DNA of 64,000 nucleotides. Origin: Sediminibacterium sp. KACHI17 (GTDB lineage Bacteria > Bacteroidota > Bacteroidia > Chitinophagales > Chitinophagaceae). The stretch is taken from assembly GCF_040362915.1 (NCBI RefSeq), contig NZ_AP029612.1:1984001-2048000 (forward strand), in the 5' to 3' direction. The notes beneath the pieces were generated by a model that did not search any database, was not told the DNA's origin, and was given only the letters and a program-made list of their open reading frames with translations. Of this stretch, positions 26,068 through 35,140 are shown one piece after another. A program made the position numbers and the translations under genes. Each line of letters starts with the position of its first letter. Positions within the stretch are counted from its first letter, which is position 1.

Positions 26068-26916
26068 CTACTTGGTAGGGGGACATTTATACGACTGTAA
26101 ACTGAAAGAAACACCGACTTTGAAGCTTGCAAAAGCATCTTTTTGTGGACTATTTCCTCTCTGACGCCCCTTGATTCCGATAGAAGTACCTGTTTCATAG
26201 CTTCTGTCTTGTAAAAGGAAGGCCGGAGAAGGTGATCCATCAGGTAGGGGTGGAAAGGCATCCGGAGCATATTGTCCGCTGACATCATCCAAATAATCGG
26301 TATTGGTAAAGCGGTAGGTCAATTCGCCAAATACATTCATCCTTTCATTCAAAGCATATTTAAACCCTAATGTAAAAGGTATGCTGATGGCAATTGGGTT
26401 ATAAGGTTGCAAATTTGGATACAGTGAGCTACCCTGACCTTCGGTACCTAAAGGACGAAGCATATATTTTTCTCCGTTCAGAAAAGCATAAGGATCATGT
26501 GAAAAAACGCCCAAGCCGATACCTACATAGGGAGTGTAGTGATATCCTTTAAATCCTGGCTGGAAACGGAAAAAGTTAAAATCTCCTGACACCGAAAGTT
26601 CCCATACATTACTATTGAAACTCAGGTTACGCCGGCGTTGCGCAGCATTATCACTGTAAATATCTGAATAGCCCAACATGGCATATTCTGCCGAAAGTCT
26701 GACACCGATATAATTACTGATCTGTTTACGAAAGAAAAGACCCGCAGCCATTTTTGGTCTATTGACCTTGATATTCGGATTTAGATCACCGAAATAATGT
26801 GCGGCCCCTACAGATACACCTACTTCTCCCTGATGAACAAAACTTTCCATCAATTGAGCATGTGTCTGTTGAAGACCCAATACCAGTAACACCGATACGA
26901 TTGCTTTTTTGAACAT
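26068..26916 (-). CDS. DUF6089-family outer-membrane protein
   Basis: A 282-residue protein with a signal peptide ending QQTHAQ and a short-barrel-like beta structure. The opening GEVGVSVGAAHYFGDLNP and HYTPYVGIGLGVFSHDPYA are typical of the DUF6089 group found beside NAD kinase and uppS in Bacteroidota. It is thought to sit in the outer membrane; the function is unknown. It lies 114 nt before uppS. Confidence 0.8.
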   Translation of the reverse strand: MFKKAIVSVLLVLGLQQTHAQLMESFVHQGEVGVSVGAAHYFGDLNPNIKVNRPKMAAGLFFRKQISNYIGVRLSAEYAMLGYSDIYSDNAAQRRRNLSFNSNVWELSVSGDFNFFRFQPGFKGYHYTPYVGIGLGVFSHDPYAFLNGEKYMLRPLGTEGQGSSLYPNLQPYNPIAISIPFTLGFKYALNERMNVFGELTYRFTNTDYLDDVSGQYAPDAFPPLPDGSPSPAFLLQDRSYETGTSIGIKGRQRGNSPQKDAFASFKVGVSFSLQSYKCPPTK

Positions 26917-27107
26917 AGCGTTTGCGTCTTTACCCTTTGTAAAATAGCACCAAATTTTGTTACGATAAAAGTTAATTTAACGGTATTTCACATAGAACTA
27001 TCACTACAAGACCATACTACCGATAAGGAAACCGTATTATGATTAGATAAGTAGTTACACAAAAATGATGCCTGCGCTTAGTTTTACCTTGGAATTTATA
27101 GAATGTG

Positions 27108-27986
27108 CTAGTTTCTCTTATCCAATCCCCAGGTCAGCTTGGTTCTAAGGGTTGATAGAAAACTATTCTCATTCAAGCGGACAAGATTCACACAAAATTG
27201 TTCTTTTCGCACGGCCAGTTGAACAGATTTACTCACGATCTCTCGGCGCGCATCCAATGCGCAAATGAACATATCGGCCCTGCCCTCCACTTCAAAAGAA
27301 ATGATATTATTATCCGGAACAATGATGGAACGTACGTTCAAATTATGTGGGGCAACCGGTGTGATCACAAAACTGGCTGATTCAGGAAATAAGATCGGTC
27401 CATTACAACTCATATTATAACCTGTAGATCCGGTTGGTGTGGCTACGATCAATCCATCTGCCCAATAAGTATTCAGGAATTCACCATTTAGATAAGTGTG
27501 TATCTTGATCATCGGTGAAGTATCCCGTTTATGGATTGCAAACTCATTCAATGCAAAGGGAGCATCACCAAACAAAGGTTCATTGGAATCAAGATGCATC
27601 AGTGTTCGCTTGTCAACAACAAATGTGCGATTGATAAGCGCTTCTACTGCACTGGTCAGTTCATCCCTACTGATGCTTGCCAAAAATCCTAATCGGCCAA
27701 AGTTGATACCCAGTATGGGAATGCCATAATCGCGCACCATGGTTACTGCATCCAACATGGTACCATCACCACCCAAACTGATCAGACAATCGATCTCTTC
27801 ATTCAGGTCTTGTGAACCATTAAATGGGATCATTTTCTCTGAAAGATGCCCGGGAATATGCATGGTTTCGATCAGTGGACGATAGATATATACCTCAGTT
27901 TCATAACGGGCCAATTCATCCAATAATATCAGAATGGGATTACCCATTTCAGAATCAAGCCCTCGGCTATAGATGGCAATTTTCAT
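27108..27986 (-). CDS. nadK: NAD kinase
   Basis: A 292-residue enzyme that phosphorylates NAD to NADP. The diagnostic LISLGGDGTML lies near residue 70, followed by ILGINFGRLGFLA and TPTGSTGYNMSCNGPI near residue 180. The start at 27986 (MKIAIYSRG) matches the family beginning. An in-frame extension to 28040 has no support. It belongs to the CBS - NAD kinase - DUF6089 - uppS - bamA cluster. Confidence 0.94.
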   Translation of the reverse strand: MKIAIYSRGLDSEMGNPILILLDELARYETEVYIYRPLIETMHIPGHLSEKMIPFNGSQDLNEEIDCLISLGGDGTMLDAVTMVRDYGIPILGINFGRLGFLASISRDELTSAVEALINRTFVVDKRTLMHLDSNEPLFGDAPFALNEFAIHKRDTSPMIKIHTYLNGEFLNTYWADGLIVATPTGSTGYNMSCNGPILFPESASFVITPVAPHNLNVRSIIVPDNNIISFEVEGRADMFICALDARREIVSKSVQLAVRKEQFCVNLVRLNENSFLSTLRTKLTWGLDKRN

Positions 27987-28060
27987 TGTTATGCTTTGTG
28001 TGTTTGGTAGATGGTCTGTTCCATCTCCCGCCAGATACATCCGTTCTTACAAGCTGGTTG

Positions 28061-29494
28061 TCAGAACTCTCTTCTTGTCTGTAAATATAAGCCATTGCGC
28101 CCCAGTTGATTGAAGCTGTACTCAATTTTAAATAGAAAATCATAGATCGATACCATATCCAAGCCTAAGCCCCATGTCCGTAACAATGTATTGTTCAGGG
28201 TATTAGATGCTACCGGATTGATATGATGCCCATAACCCAGATCTCCATAAGCTTTCAGAAAAAAGCGAATAGGGATTTTATCATGTGTTTTACTAGGGAA
28301 GGGATTACGCAGAATAAAGCCGAATATCTGTTTGTGTAAAGTGGTTTTCAGGATGCCACCCGCAATTCCGTCCACTACATTGTATTCCAATCCACGCATT
28401 TGATTCAGTCCATACCCCAATAATCGCTGATTAAAAAACACATCATTTCTGGGAAGCTTTACGATGCCGATTCCCTCAAAATGCAAAAAGGAATTTTTTG
28501 ATAATGGACGTGCATAAATAGCACGCACACTGGTTTGCCAGAGATTGGATTCTTTTGTTAGCCCACGTTTATACAGGTTTGCTTCGAGATGAAAACCTTT
28601 TGATGGATAGGGGATATAATCTACATTGTAATATTTATACTGATAATTGAAATCAATGTATCTGAATCTTGTGGTGCGACCAGGAAAATAATTCGGATTG
28701 AGTAGAAGAATACTGTCTGATAAATTCTCATCATTATAAGACACCTTAAAGTAATGACGATTACGAACATCCGGACGATAAGAATAGGTCAGATCCACTC
28801 TGGTAAACTTTCTCGCTATAGATTCTTGTCTCTTAAATAATTGCTTATTGTCTGCTGTTCCATAATTCAATTCTTTTTGAGTAGCCCGTATGAAGCCGAT
28901 ATTAAATCCTTTCGTGAGTTTTTTATCGATAAAAGGAATATCATATCTGACTGTAAACTGTTGAGTATATCCATTGATAAACCAGATATTGAGGTTATCA
29001 TTTCTTCCGGTAGTATTGTTTTGTATGAATTTGATCCCATAGTTCACCCGATCTAAGCTTCTTTTTTGATCTACCCACCACTGATTAAAATTTCTATCGA
29101 CCAATCTGAAATAAGGTGTCGGGAAAAAATACCAACGTTCCTTGAGATCAACATTGATGATCAATACATTTCCCTTTTTTGCGGCTACATACACATTCAC
29201 ATCTACAAATAACAATGTATTCATGATCTGTTGTCGTGATAGCTCCAGTAGTTTATCTAGTTCCTTGTCTGCGATATGTTCTCCTTTTTTAAAGGCCATT
29301 TCACGAAGGATAATAAAGTCGCGGGTCTTTTTATTTCCATTGAGTTTGATGTCACCAACGATCTGATAGATACTGCGCATAGCAACCCTTTCAGCCAAAC
29401 TCAATGATTCTTTGGTGGTGGAATCTTCCTGCGCAAGCAAAGCGCCTGAGGATACAAAAACAACTATAAAAGCAATGAATAACCTCTTGCGCAT
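28061..29494 (-). CDS. Second Omp85-type (BamA/TamA-like) outer-membrane protein
   Basis: A 477-residue exported protein with a signal peptide MRKRLFIAFIVVFVSSGALLAQ. It has a single POTRA-like domain (IYQIVGDIKLNGNKKTRDFIILREM and following, residues 38-115) and then a beta-barrel to the end. It is much shorter than BamA and similar in layout to small Omp85 proteins of Bacteroidota. Substrate and function are unknown. The start at 29494 is taken from the signal peptide; the frame extends to 29554 without one. Confidence 0.78.
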   Translation of the reverse strand: MRKRLFIAFIVVFVSSGALLAQEDSTTKESLSLAERVAMRSIYQIVGDIKLNGNKKTRDFIILREMAFKKGEHIADKELDKLLELSRQQIMNTLLFVDVNVYVAAKKGNVLIINVDLKERWYFFPTPYFRLVDRNFNQWWVDQKRSLDRVNYGIKFIQNNTTGRNDNLNIWFINGYTQQFTVRYDIPFIDKKLTKGFNIGFIRATQKELNYGTADNKQLFKRQESIARKFTRVDLTYSYRPDVRNRHYFKVSYNDENLSDSILLLNPNYFPGRTTRFRYIDFNYQYKYYNVDYIPYPSKGFHLEANLYKRGLTKESNLWQTSVRAIYARPLSKNSFLHFEGIGIVKLPRNDVFFNQRLLGYGLNQMRGLEYNVVDGIAGGILKTTLHKQIFGFILRNPFPSKTHDKIPIRFFLKAYGDLGYGHHINPVASNTLNNTLLRTWGLGLDMVSIYDFLFKIEYSFNQLGRNGLYLQTRREF

Positions 29495-29553
29495 GAAACC
29501 CTTTATACAATAGTAAGCTTGTAAAAATAGGGAAAAGCAGGTAGATGATCCCA

Positions 29554-30213
29554 CTACATGTTTAAGTAGGCGAGCAGGTGATTATAGTTCTCTTTCAGCT
29601 CATTGGCATACTGCTCTTCGCCAAAATAGTAGCGAACTGAATAGTCATAACGCTGGAAAGTAGCTACGATATCCGATACTTCCACTTTATTGATCTTGAT
29701 CGTTACAATGATCTGACCTGAATCATTTTCCGGATATGTGTTCAGCTGTGTGATATATGCATCGTTGGTTTCTACCAATCGACTGATCTCTCCAAAAGAA
29801 AAATGTCTTTTATCTGTTTCCAATACGATCACACCTCCTTTTTCTTCTGTGCTTAAAAAGCGGGAAAGATGTACAAGCATCGATCGGGAAGAAATGGTTC
29901 CTGCCAACTCCGATTGCTCATTCACAACGGGCAGTATGGTGAGTTCATGTTCTGCGATCAGTTTAAGCGCAACAAGGAAATGCTCTTCTCCTTTTATAGA
30001 TATTTTTTTTAGCGATTGCTCCAGTGAAGCCAGTAATGCATCTTCATCAGCATCCAGTAATTCATCTTTTTCAATGATCCCTGCAAACTTTTCTTCACTC
30101 AGTACTGGCAAATGCAACAGATCATAATCTTCCATTAATTGGAGCGCAAAAGAAACTTTGTCAAACAAATTGACTGCAGGAAAACCGGTATTGATGAGCT
30201 GCGTTGCGAGCAT
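29554..30213 (-). CDS. CBS-domain protein with C-terminal ACT-like region
   Basis: A 219-residue soluble protein. Two CBS motifs are visible: residues about 12-55 (DKVSFALQLMEDYDLLHLPVL) and 65-113 (HFLVALKLIAEHELTILPVV). The C-terminal part (GGVIVLETDKRHFSFGEISRLVETNDAYITQL...) has the beta-alpha-beta pattern of an ACT domain. Such proteins sense adenine nucleotides or amino acids; the target here is unknown. The start is ATG at 30213. A TTG 39 nt upstream is less likely. The gene neighbours NAD kinase in many Bacteroidota. Confidence 0.8.
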   Translation of the reverse strand: MLATQLINTGFPAVNLFDKVSFALQLMEDYDLLHLPVLSEEKFAGIIEKDELLDADEDALLASLEQSLKKISIKGEEHFLVALKLIAEHELTILPVVNEQSELAGTISSRSMLVHLSRFLSTEEKGGVIVLETDKRHFSFGEISRLVETNDAYITQLNTYPENDSGQIIVTIKINKVEVSDIVATFQRYDYSVRYYFGEEQYANELKENYNHLLAYLNM

Positions 30214-30255
30214 GATAGATCCAATTCTTTCGTCAACTAATATACGCGTCAACCC

Positions 30256-31032
30256 TTAGGAAGGTTGTGAAACAACACTTAATTTTTGCAAGAACCCATC
30301 GAGTATACGATTGAATTCATCCGGTACCTCCATCATCGGAGCATGACCACATTTGTCTACAAAATGCAATTCACTATTCGGGATCAATCGGTTGAATTCC
30401 TTACCCACAAATGGTGGTGTAATGGTATCGTTATTACCCCAGATCAACAATGTAGGTTGTTTGATCTGGTTTAATTCTTCACCCAGGTTATTTCTGATGG
30501 CACTTTTTGCCAATGCAATGATCTTGATGACTTTCAATCTATTGTTCGTGATCTCAAATACTTCATCGACCAATTCTTTGGTAGCTGTATTCGGATCATA
30601 TAAAGTAAGTTGAGTTTTCTTTTTGATGTACTCATAGTCACCACGCTTCGGGTAACTATCGCCCATTCCATTTTCAAATAAACCACTACTTCCTGTGAGA
30701 ATGAGTGATTTGATTCTTCCCGGATGTTTCAGGATATGTACCAAGGCAACATGTCCACCCAAAGAATTACCCAAGAGATGAATATTTTCATACCCTCTCA
30801 TCTCAATGAATTTATGGACATGTTTTTCCAATCCACCCACCGAAGTATGAAAGATATCCAAGTCGAACAGTGGCAGCATGGGAACCACCACTTTGTATTT
30901 GGGTTTGAAATATTCAATGAGGTCTTTGAAATTGCTGAGTGCGCCAAATAATCCGTGGAGCAGCAACAATGGCTCACCCTCCCCTTCTTCAATGTATTTG
31001 AACTTGTCCTGATGTTTGATCTCGTAATTCAT
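30256..31032 (-). CDS. Alpha/beta-hydrolase-fold protein
   Basis: A 258-residue hydrolase. The oxyanion loop is LLLLHGLFGA, the nucleophile elbow GNSLGG (Ser near residue 97), the acid LLIWGNNDTITPP (Asp near residue 203) and the histidine CGHAPMMEVP near residue 232. It resembles small cytoplasmic esterases and C-C hydrolases of the MhpC/BioH type; the substrate cannot be read from sequence. It is followed closely by the CBS gene. Confidence 0.87.
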   Translation of the reverse strand: MNYEIKHQDKFKYIEEGEGEPLLLLHGLFGALSNFKDLIEYFKPKYKVVVPMLPLFDLDIFHTSVGGLEKHVHKFIEMRGYENIHLLGNSLGGHVALVHILKHPGRIKSLILTGSSGLFENGMGDSYPKRGDYEYIKKKTQLTLYDPNTATKELVDEVFEITNNRLKVIKIIALAKSAIRNNLGEELNQIKQPTLLIWGNNDTITPPFVGKEFNRLIPNSELHFVDKCGHAPMMEVPDEFNRILDGFLQKLSVVSQPS

Positions 31033-31172
31033 GGGGTTAATTTCTTATGCAAGCATGATATCCGTTACAAATATAAGAAAAACCATTAACAATATAAGAA
31101 ACGTTTGAAACAGGCTTCGGATTGTGCCGCATCTTCACTAAAATACTGATTTATAAGCAAAAGTGTATGCTT

Positions 31173-31733
31173 TTACTGTGTAACCTGACCGGAAGCGGTG
31201 GCTGCAGGTTTCGCAACCGTCTCAAAGAAATCTGAAAGAGAAGCAAACATATCCCGAAATAAGGGTATTACTTTCCCGATCCCGTCGATCACTTTAGGTC
31301 CCCAAGGTTGTATAAACCCATAGGTTTGTGAGGCTTCAACAGTGGTTTTATCAAACAAGTGTAATTGTTCTACATAAAACAAGACTACACTTAACACCAA
31401 CGTGTAGATCACTGCATACAAGAGCATACCCGCTATTTTATTCAACCATCCCAAAAAAGCCATTTCCACCATTTTCTGAAGTGCAGTAGCACCTAATCTC
31501 ACCAATATCACCACAGCGACCATCACAATTGCGAAAGAAAGAAAGGGCAACCAAGACTGAGAAATACTTGTCTGTTGTCCCAACTTCTCCGCTACATAAG
31601 CAGATAATTTCATGGCTGCGGCTAAACCTACCACAATGGCCACAAAAGAAAATACTGCCACAATCAATCCGTTGCGGTATCCTTTGATACAAGCAAGGAT
31701 CATACATAGCAGGAAAATGATGTCGATGAGCAT
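31173..31733 (-). CDS. CvpA-family inner-membrane protein
   Basis: A 186-residue protein with four hydrophobic segments (about residues 3-30, 55-85, 97-118 and a weaker one), containing IDIIFLLCMILACIKGYRNGLI and FLGWLNKIAGMLL, the CvpA signature (G-x-R-x-G and the G-x-x-N/L-x-x-x-G turn). CvpA proteins were named for colicin V production, and their general role is in envelope homeostasis. The start is ATG at 31733. A TTG at 31745 lies in the adjoining repeat. Confidence 0.85.
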   Translation of the reverse strand: MLIDIIFLLCMILACIKGYRNGLIVAVFSFVAIVVGLAAAMKLSAYVAEKLGQQTSISQSWLPFLSFAIVMVAVVILVRLGATALQKMVEMAFLGWLNKIAGMLLYAVIYTLVLSVVLFYVEQLHLFDKTTVEASQTYGFIQPWGPKVIDGIGKVIPLFRDMFASLSDFFETVAKPAATASGQVTQ

Positions 31734-31742
31734 GAGATAATT

Positions 31743-31798
31743 CAAAAGTGGAAGTCAAAAGTCAAAATGATTTTGACTTTTGACTTTTGATTTTTTAA
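31743..31798. repeat. Heptad-unit palindrome, CAAAAGT family
   Basis: AAGTCAAAAGTCAAAAT (31752-31768) and its exact complement (31770-31786) are separated by one base, with partial units on both sides. It fills the gap between the yqeY-like and cvpA-like genes. Same family as 9010-9085. Confidence 0.87.
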
Positions 31799-32250
31799 TT
31801 AGATGCCAGCAATTCCTTCACCACAGCAGAGATCGTTTTCCCATCTGCTTGTCCGGCAAGTTGCTTGGAGGCAACACCCATTACCTTGCCCATGTCTTGA
31901 GGACCTGCGGCACCGGTAGCGGCAATGATATCAGCAATGATCTTTTTCAATTCAGCAGCATCCAATTGCTTTGGAAGAAACTGCTCAATTACTGCGATCT
32001 CTTCCTGTTCTTTTTTAGCGAGGTCTTCACGATTTTGTTGCTGAAATATTTCGAGTGAATCTTTTCTTTGTTTCACCAGTTTCTGCAACAGTTTCAATTC
32101 ACCTTCAGCAGTAACTTGTCCATTCGCTCCCGGTTCTGTTTTAGCTTTGATGATCTCAGCTTTGATGGCACGTAAGCCACGCAGAAGCGCTTCATCCTTT
32201 GACTTCATCGCTTCTTTCATACCTGCCATTACTTTTTCTTCTAAACTCAT
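31795..32250 (-). CDS. GatB/YqeY-domain protein
   Basis: A 151-residue all-helical protein, similar to the tail domain of the amidotransferase subunit GatB. Landmarks are LRGLRAIKAEIIKAKTE, DSLEIFQQQNREDLAKKEQEEIAVIEQFLP and the end KVMGVASKQLAGQADGKTIS. Free-standing YqeY proteins may act in tRNA metabolism, but this is not proven. It follows gldC by eleven nt. Confidence 0.92.
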   Translation of the reverse strand: MSLEEKVMAGMKEAMKSKDEALLRGLRAIKAEIIKAKTEPGANGQVTAEGELKLLQKLVKQRKDSLEIFQQQNREDLAKKEQEEIAVIEQFLPKQLDAAELKKIIADIIAATGAAGPQDMGKVMGVASKQLAGQADGKTISAVVKELLASN

Positions 32251-32261
32251 AGCGATATATT

Positions 32262-32606
32262 TTATTGGTTTTCTTTTAATTGAGAATCGCGGAATTTCTT
32301 ATAAAATTCTTTTGCAAACGCTTTCATGTCTTCCATCATTTCCTTTTGCTGTGTTGCACGCATGTAAGTGTCTGCCATACCCATCAGGGTTTGATAATAA
32401 AAATCAGCCATTTCATCCACCATCATTTCTTTGGTCCAAAGATCAATACGAAGAGCAGATTTATCAGCTGCATCCCAAAAAGCCACCATCATGGCCCTGG
32501 CTGGTTGTGCCATATCCGCGGTACTGTCACTTGCTTTCCAATTAATGGCCTGTGGTACTTTTTGTTCATCCAAATGAACATCAATATTTATTGTTGAAGT
32601 ATGCAT
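32262..32606 (-). CDS. gldC: Gliding motility protein GldC
   Basis: A 114-residue protein matching the GldC family: HTSTINIDVHLDEQKVPQAINWKASDS, ALRIDLWTKEMMVDEM, and a C-terminal helix. GldC is found only in Bacteroidota and supports, but is not essential for, the type IX secretion/gliding machinery. Its presence does not prove motility. A -7 box (TATTTTTG, minus strand) lies at 32636-32643. Confidence 0.9.
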   Translation of the reverse strand: MHTSTINIDVHLDEQKVPQAINWKASDSTADMAQPARAMMVAFWDAADKSALRIDLWTKEMMVDEMADFYYQTLMGMADTYMRATQQKEMMEDMKAFAKEFYKKFRDSQLKENQ

Positions 32607-32635
32607 ATGTTTTTCGAAGATTTTTAAATAAGCCG

Positions 32636-32643
32636 CAAAAATA
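32636..32643 (-). promoter_or_regulatory. -7 promoter box before gldC
   Basis: The minus strand reads TATTTTTG, a full match to TAnnTTTG, 29 nt before the gldC start codon. No clear -33 element. Confidence 0.4.
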
Positions 32644-32670
32644 AGGTTTAATCAGCAGTCGAGTAAGGAC

Positions 32671-33801
32671 TTAGCCCTTCTGTGCTGCTTTACATAATGA
32701 TTCATGTACAGCGGCAGCGGTCTTATCCCAACTGAACTGAGTTGCCCTTTCTAGTCCTTTGGCAATAAAGGCATTACGAATTCCTTCATTGCGGTACAAA
32801 CTCAGCATTTCTTTCGCAATAGCATCCGGATCAGAGGGATCAACGAGTAGCGCTGCATCTCCCGCTACTTCCGGCATACTACTGGTATTCGAACAAACCA
32901 CCGGAACACCACATTGCATGGCCTCCAGGATCGGTAAGCCAAACCCTTCAAACCAAGATGGATAGATCAAGGCATATGCGGCTGCCGTTACTCTTTGCAG
33001 TTGTTCCTCAGATAAATAATCGAGTAACACCACATCCTCTCTGTATTTGTAGGTTTTGATTTTTTCTAGCAGATCATCGTATTGCCAGGCTTTTCTTCCT
33101 GCCACCAGCAGTTTCATATTACTATGCTGCCATTTCTTGAAATGAGAAAATGCCTTTAGAAGATTCAATAAATTTTTCCGCGGATGAATGCCGCCAACAA
33201 ATAAAAAATATTCTCTGCCATCAGCATACCCATCTTTTATCGTTTGTTTTTCTTCCCATTCCATGGGTTGAAATCCATTTCGCACCGCACCACCGATCAC
33301 CTGAATCTTTGTTTCAGGAGTGTGATAATGCTTCAAGATATCTGCTTTTGAAAACTCAGATACCGTAATGATCTGTTTTGCTTTTCGTACAAATGCAGGT
33401 GTAAACCAACGATAATAAGCACGCTGATACCAACTGATATATTCGGGGTGATGCAAAAAAGCCAGATCATGGATCATCAATACTTGCGGAATAGTGCTTG
33501 TCAAACTACAGAAGCCATATGGTTGAAACCATACATCAGCTTTCCATTTTTTTACTATCCGTGTAGCTTTCACATCATACCAATATTTAAAACTCAGGGG
33601 ATGACGCGCTGCCGGCGGTACTAATACAGCATGAATATTAGGCGCAGTGATAAAAGAATGGGTCCATGGCCGATCATACAATAATAAAAATTCATCTTCC
33701 GGATGAGAGGCCACCATGCGACGCAGGACCTCCGCGGTATAATGCCCGTACCCTTCCATTGGATTGTTCTGCAGAAATATAGCATTGATAGCGATGCGCA
33801 T
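32671..33801 (-). CDS. GT4-family glycosyltransferase
   Basis: A 376-residue GT-B enzyme. FVGGIHPRKNLLNLLKAF near residue 200 and YPSWFEGFGLPILEAMQCGVPVV near residue 283 are the donor-binding motifs of retaining GT4 glycosyltransferases. SNTSSMPEVAGDAALLVDP follows. It would add a sugar to a lipid-linked or surface glycan. The start is ATG at 33801 (MRIAINAIF); a TTG three codons upstream is unnecessary. Confidence 0.9.
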   Translation of the reverse strand: MRIAINAIFLQNNPMEGYGHYTAEVLRRMVASHPEDEFLLLYDRPWTHSFITAPNIHAVLVPPAARHPLSFKYWYDVKATRIVKKWKADVWFQPYGFCSLTSTIPQVLMIHDLAFLHHPEYISWYQRAYYRWFTPAFVRKAKQIITVSEFSKADILKHYHTPETKIQVIGGAVRNGFQPMEWEEKQTIKDGYADGREYFLFVGGIHPRKNLLNLLKAFSHFKKWQHSNMKLLVAGRKAWQYDDLLEKIKTYKYREDVVLLDYLSEEQLQRVTAAAYALIYPSWFEGFGLPILEAMQCGVPVVCSNTSSMPEVAGDAALLVDPSDPDAIAKEMLSLYRNEGIRNAFIAKGLERATQFSWDKTAAAVHESLCKAAQKG

Positions 33802-33894
33802 GGGTAGCAAAATTAGCAGGTCTCAACCCAAATTTGTTAAATTATATTATCGCGCATATCGCCTGCCTCTTTTATTATATTATTGTATTCACTT

Positions 33895-35034
33895 ATGCGA
33901 AAAATACTTTTCATATTGATCACCTGTTTATCGTTGTCGCAGATACAAGCAGCTGACTCCTTGAGCATTCAACTCAATAAACAAAGTTTCAAAAAAGGAG
34001 ATACGCTTGATTTTTCTTGTATCATACCTGATTTTGAAAAAGTAAAACTAAATGCCGCATCTCTTCATGTATGGATCGATCATATCAGCACCGGTACCCG
34101 CTGGAAATTTCGCTACCCTTTTATCAACGGTGAGGCACAAGCTTCTTTGGTATTGGCAAAAACATTACCTGATGGACATTTCGCGGTAAACTTCATGGTT
34201 CAAAAAGGGTATTTCCGTTTGTCCGGACAACTAAAAGATAAATTCGCTGACGAGAACAGTATTAATTACTTGATGATTCCAAAGAATAAGCGAACTTATA
34301 TGGAAACCATTGCCTTGAACAAGGATGGTTTTTTTCGTTTGAAAAGCACTTTGTTTGAAGACTCTGCTTATTTCATTTTTACGCCAGTAAAAAAGAATGC
34401 AAAGAACAATTTGAATATTAGTATTGAAACACCGCTCGATTCTTCTTTTATTCCTGAAATGGAAAGCAGAATATGGATCAGCGTAGGCAGTGTAAAGCGA
34501 GCAATTAATAAAGAAGATTCTGCTGCTTATGCATTTAACATGATCACAAGCTCCGGTACAGACCTCTTGCCAAATGTAACAGTGGTTGGCAAATACAAAA
34601 AGAAAGTAGAGCAATACGATGACTATTATTCAAGCGGTCCATTCAAACGTGATGAAGCGATGATCTTTGATGGAATAGAAGATGAAACCATGGCACGCTC
34701 TATGAGTATTCTTCGGTTTTTAGAAGGGAAAGTACCGGGATTGATCATTGAAAAAGATCAGGAAACCATGGTTGAAATGGCCAGATGGCGAGGTGAGCCG
34801 GCTGAAATTTATCTGGATGAATTTAGAGTAACACCACAGGATATCTGGATCGTGTCTCCATCTGATGTGGCGATGGTAAAAGTGTATCGTCCGCCTGCAA
34901 TGTTATCACCATTATCTGGAGCAGCAGGCGCCATTGCTATTTATACGAAGCGAGGTGAATTTGCCGGGAAGAATAGATTTAAACACAGCTTTACCGTAAA
35001 AGGCTACACCCCTGTGGAAACAATCTGGCAGTAA
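33895..35034 (+). CDS. Exported protein with orphan TonB-plug domain, no barrel
   Basis: A 379-residue exported protein with a signal peptide ending QIQA. The first two thirds are beta-sandwich-like domains reminiscent of MG2/macroglobulin repeats (SIQLNKQSFKKGDTLDFSC). The last third (LRFLEGKVPGLIIEKDQ, EIYLDEFRVTPQDIWIVSPSDVAMVKVYR, AAGAIAIYTKRGE) follows the plug domain of TonB-dependent receptors. The protein stops there: no outer-membrane barrel follows. Similar plug-bearing periplasmic proteins exist in Bacteroidota with unknown function. The start is ATG at 33895. Confidence 0.72.
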   Translation: MRKILFILITCLSLSQIQAADSLSIQLNKQSFKKGDTLDFSCIIPDFEKVKLNAASLHVWIDHISTGTRWKFRYPFINGEAQASLVLAKTLPDGHFAVNFMVQKGYFRLSGQLKDKFADENSINYLMIPKNKRTYMETIALNKDGFFRLKSTLFEDSAYFIFTPVKKNAKNNLNISIETPLDSSFIPEMESRIWISVGSVKRAINKEDSAAYAFNMITSSGTDLLPNVTVVGKYKKKVEQYDDYYSSGPFKRDEAMIFDGIEDETMARSMSILRFLEGKVPGLIIEKDQETMVEMARWRGEPAEIYLDEFRVTPQDIWIVSPSDVAMVKVYRPPAMLSPLSGAAGAIAIYTKRGEFAGKNRFKHSFTVKGYTPVETIWQ

Positions 35035-35084
35035 ATTTTTAATTCGCTTTTTTAGTATAGATTCTGTTTGATGAATTGTGTAGT

Positions 35085-35108
35085 TTTAATATCACAGATG
35101 ATATTAAA
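35085..35108 (+). promoter_or_regulatory. Perfect 10-bp inverted repeat before the SRPBCC gene
   Basis: TTTAATATCA and TGATATTAAA flank CAGA, 33 nt before the start codon. Size and position fit a dimeric repressor site. A TTTG at 35067-35070 could be a -33 element, but no TAnnTTTG follows. Confidence 0.4.
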
Positions 35109-35140
35109 GTAAAATAGTCGTTCTCCAAAATATTCATGCC

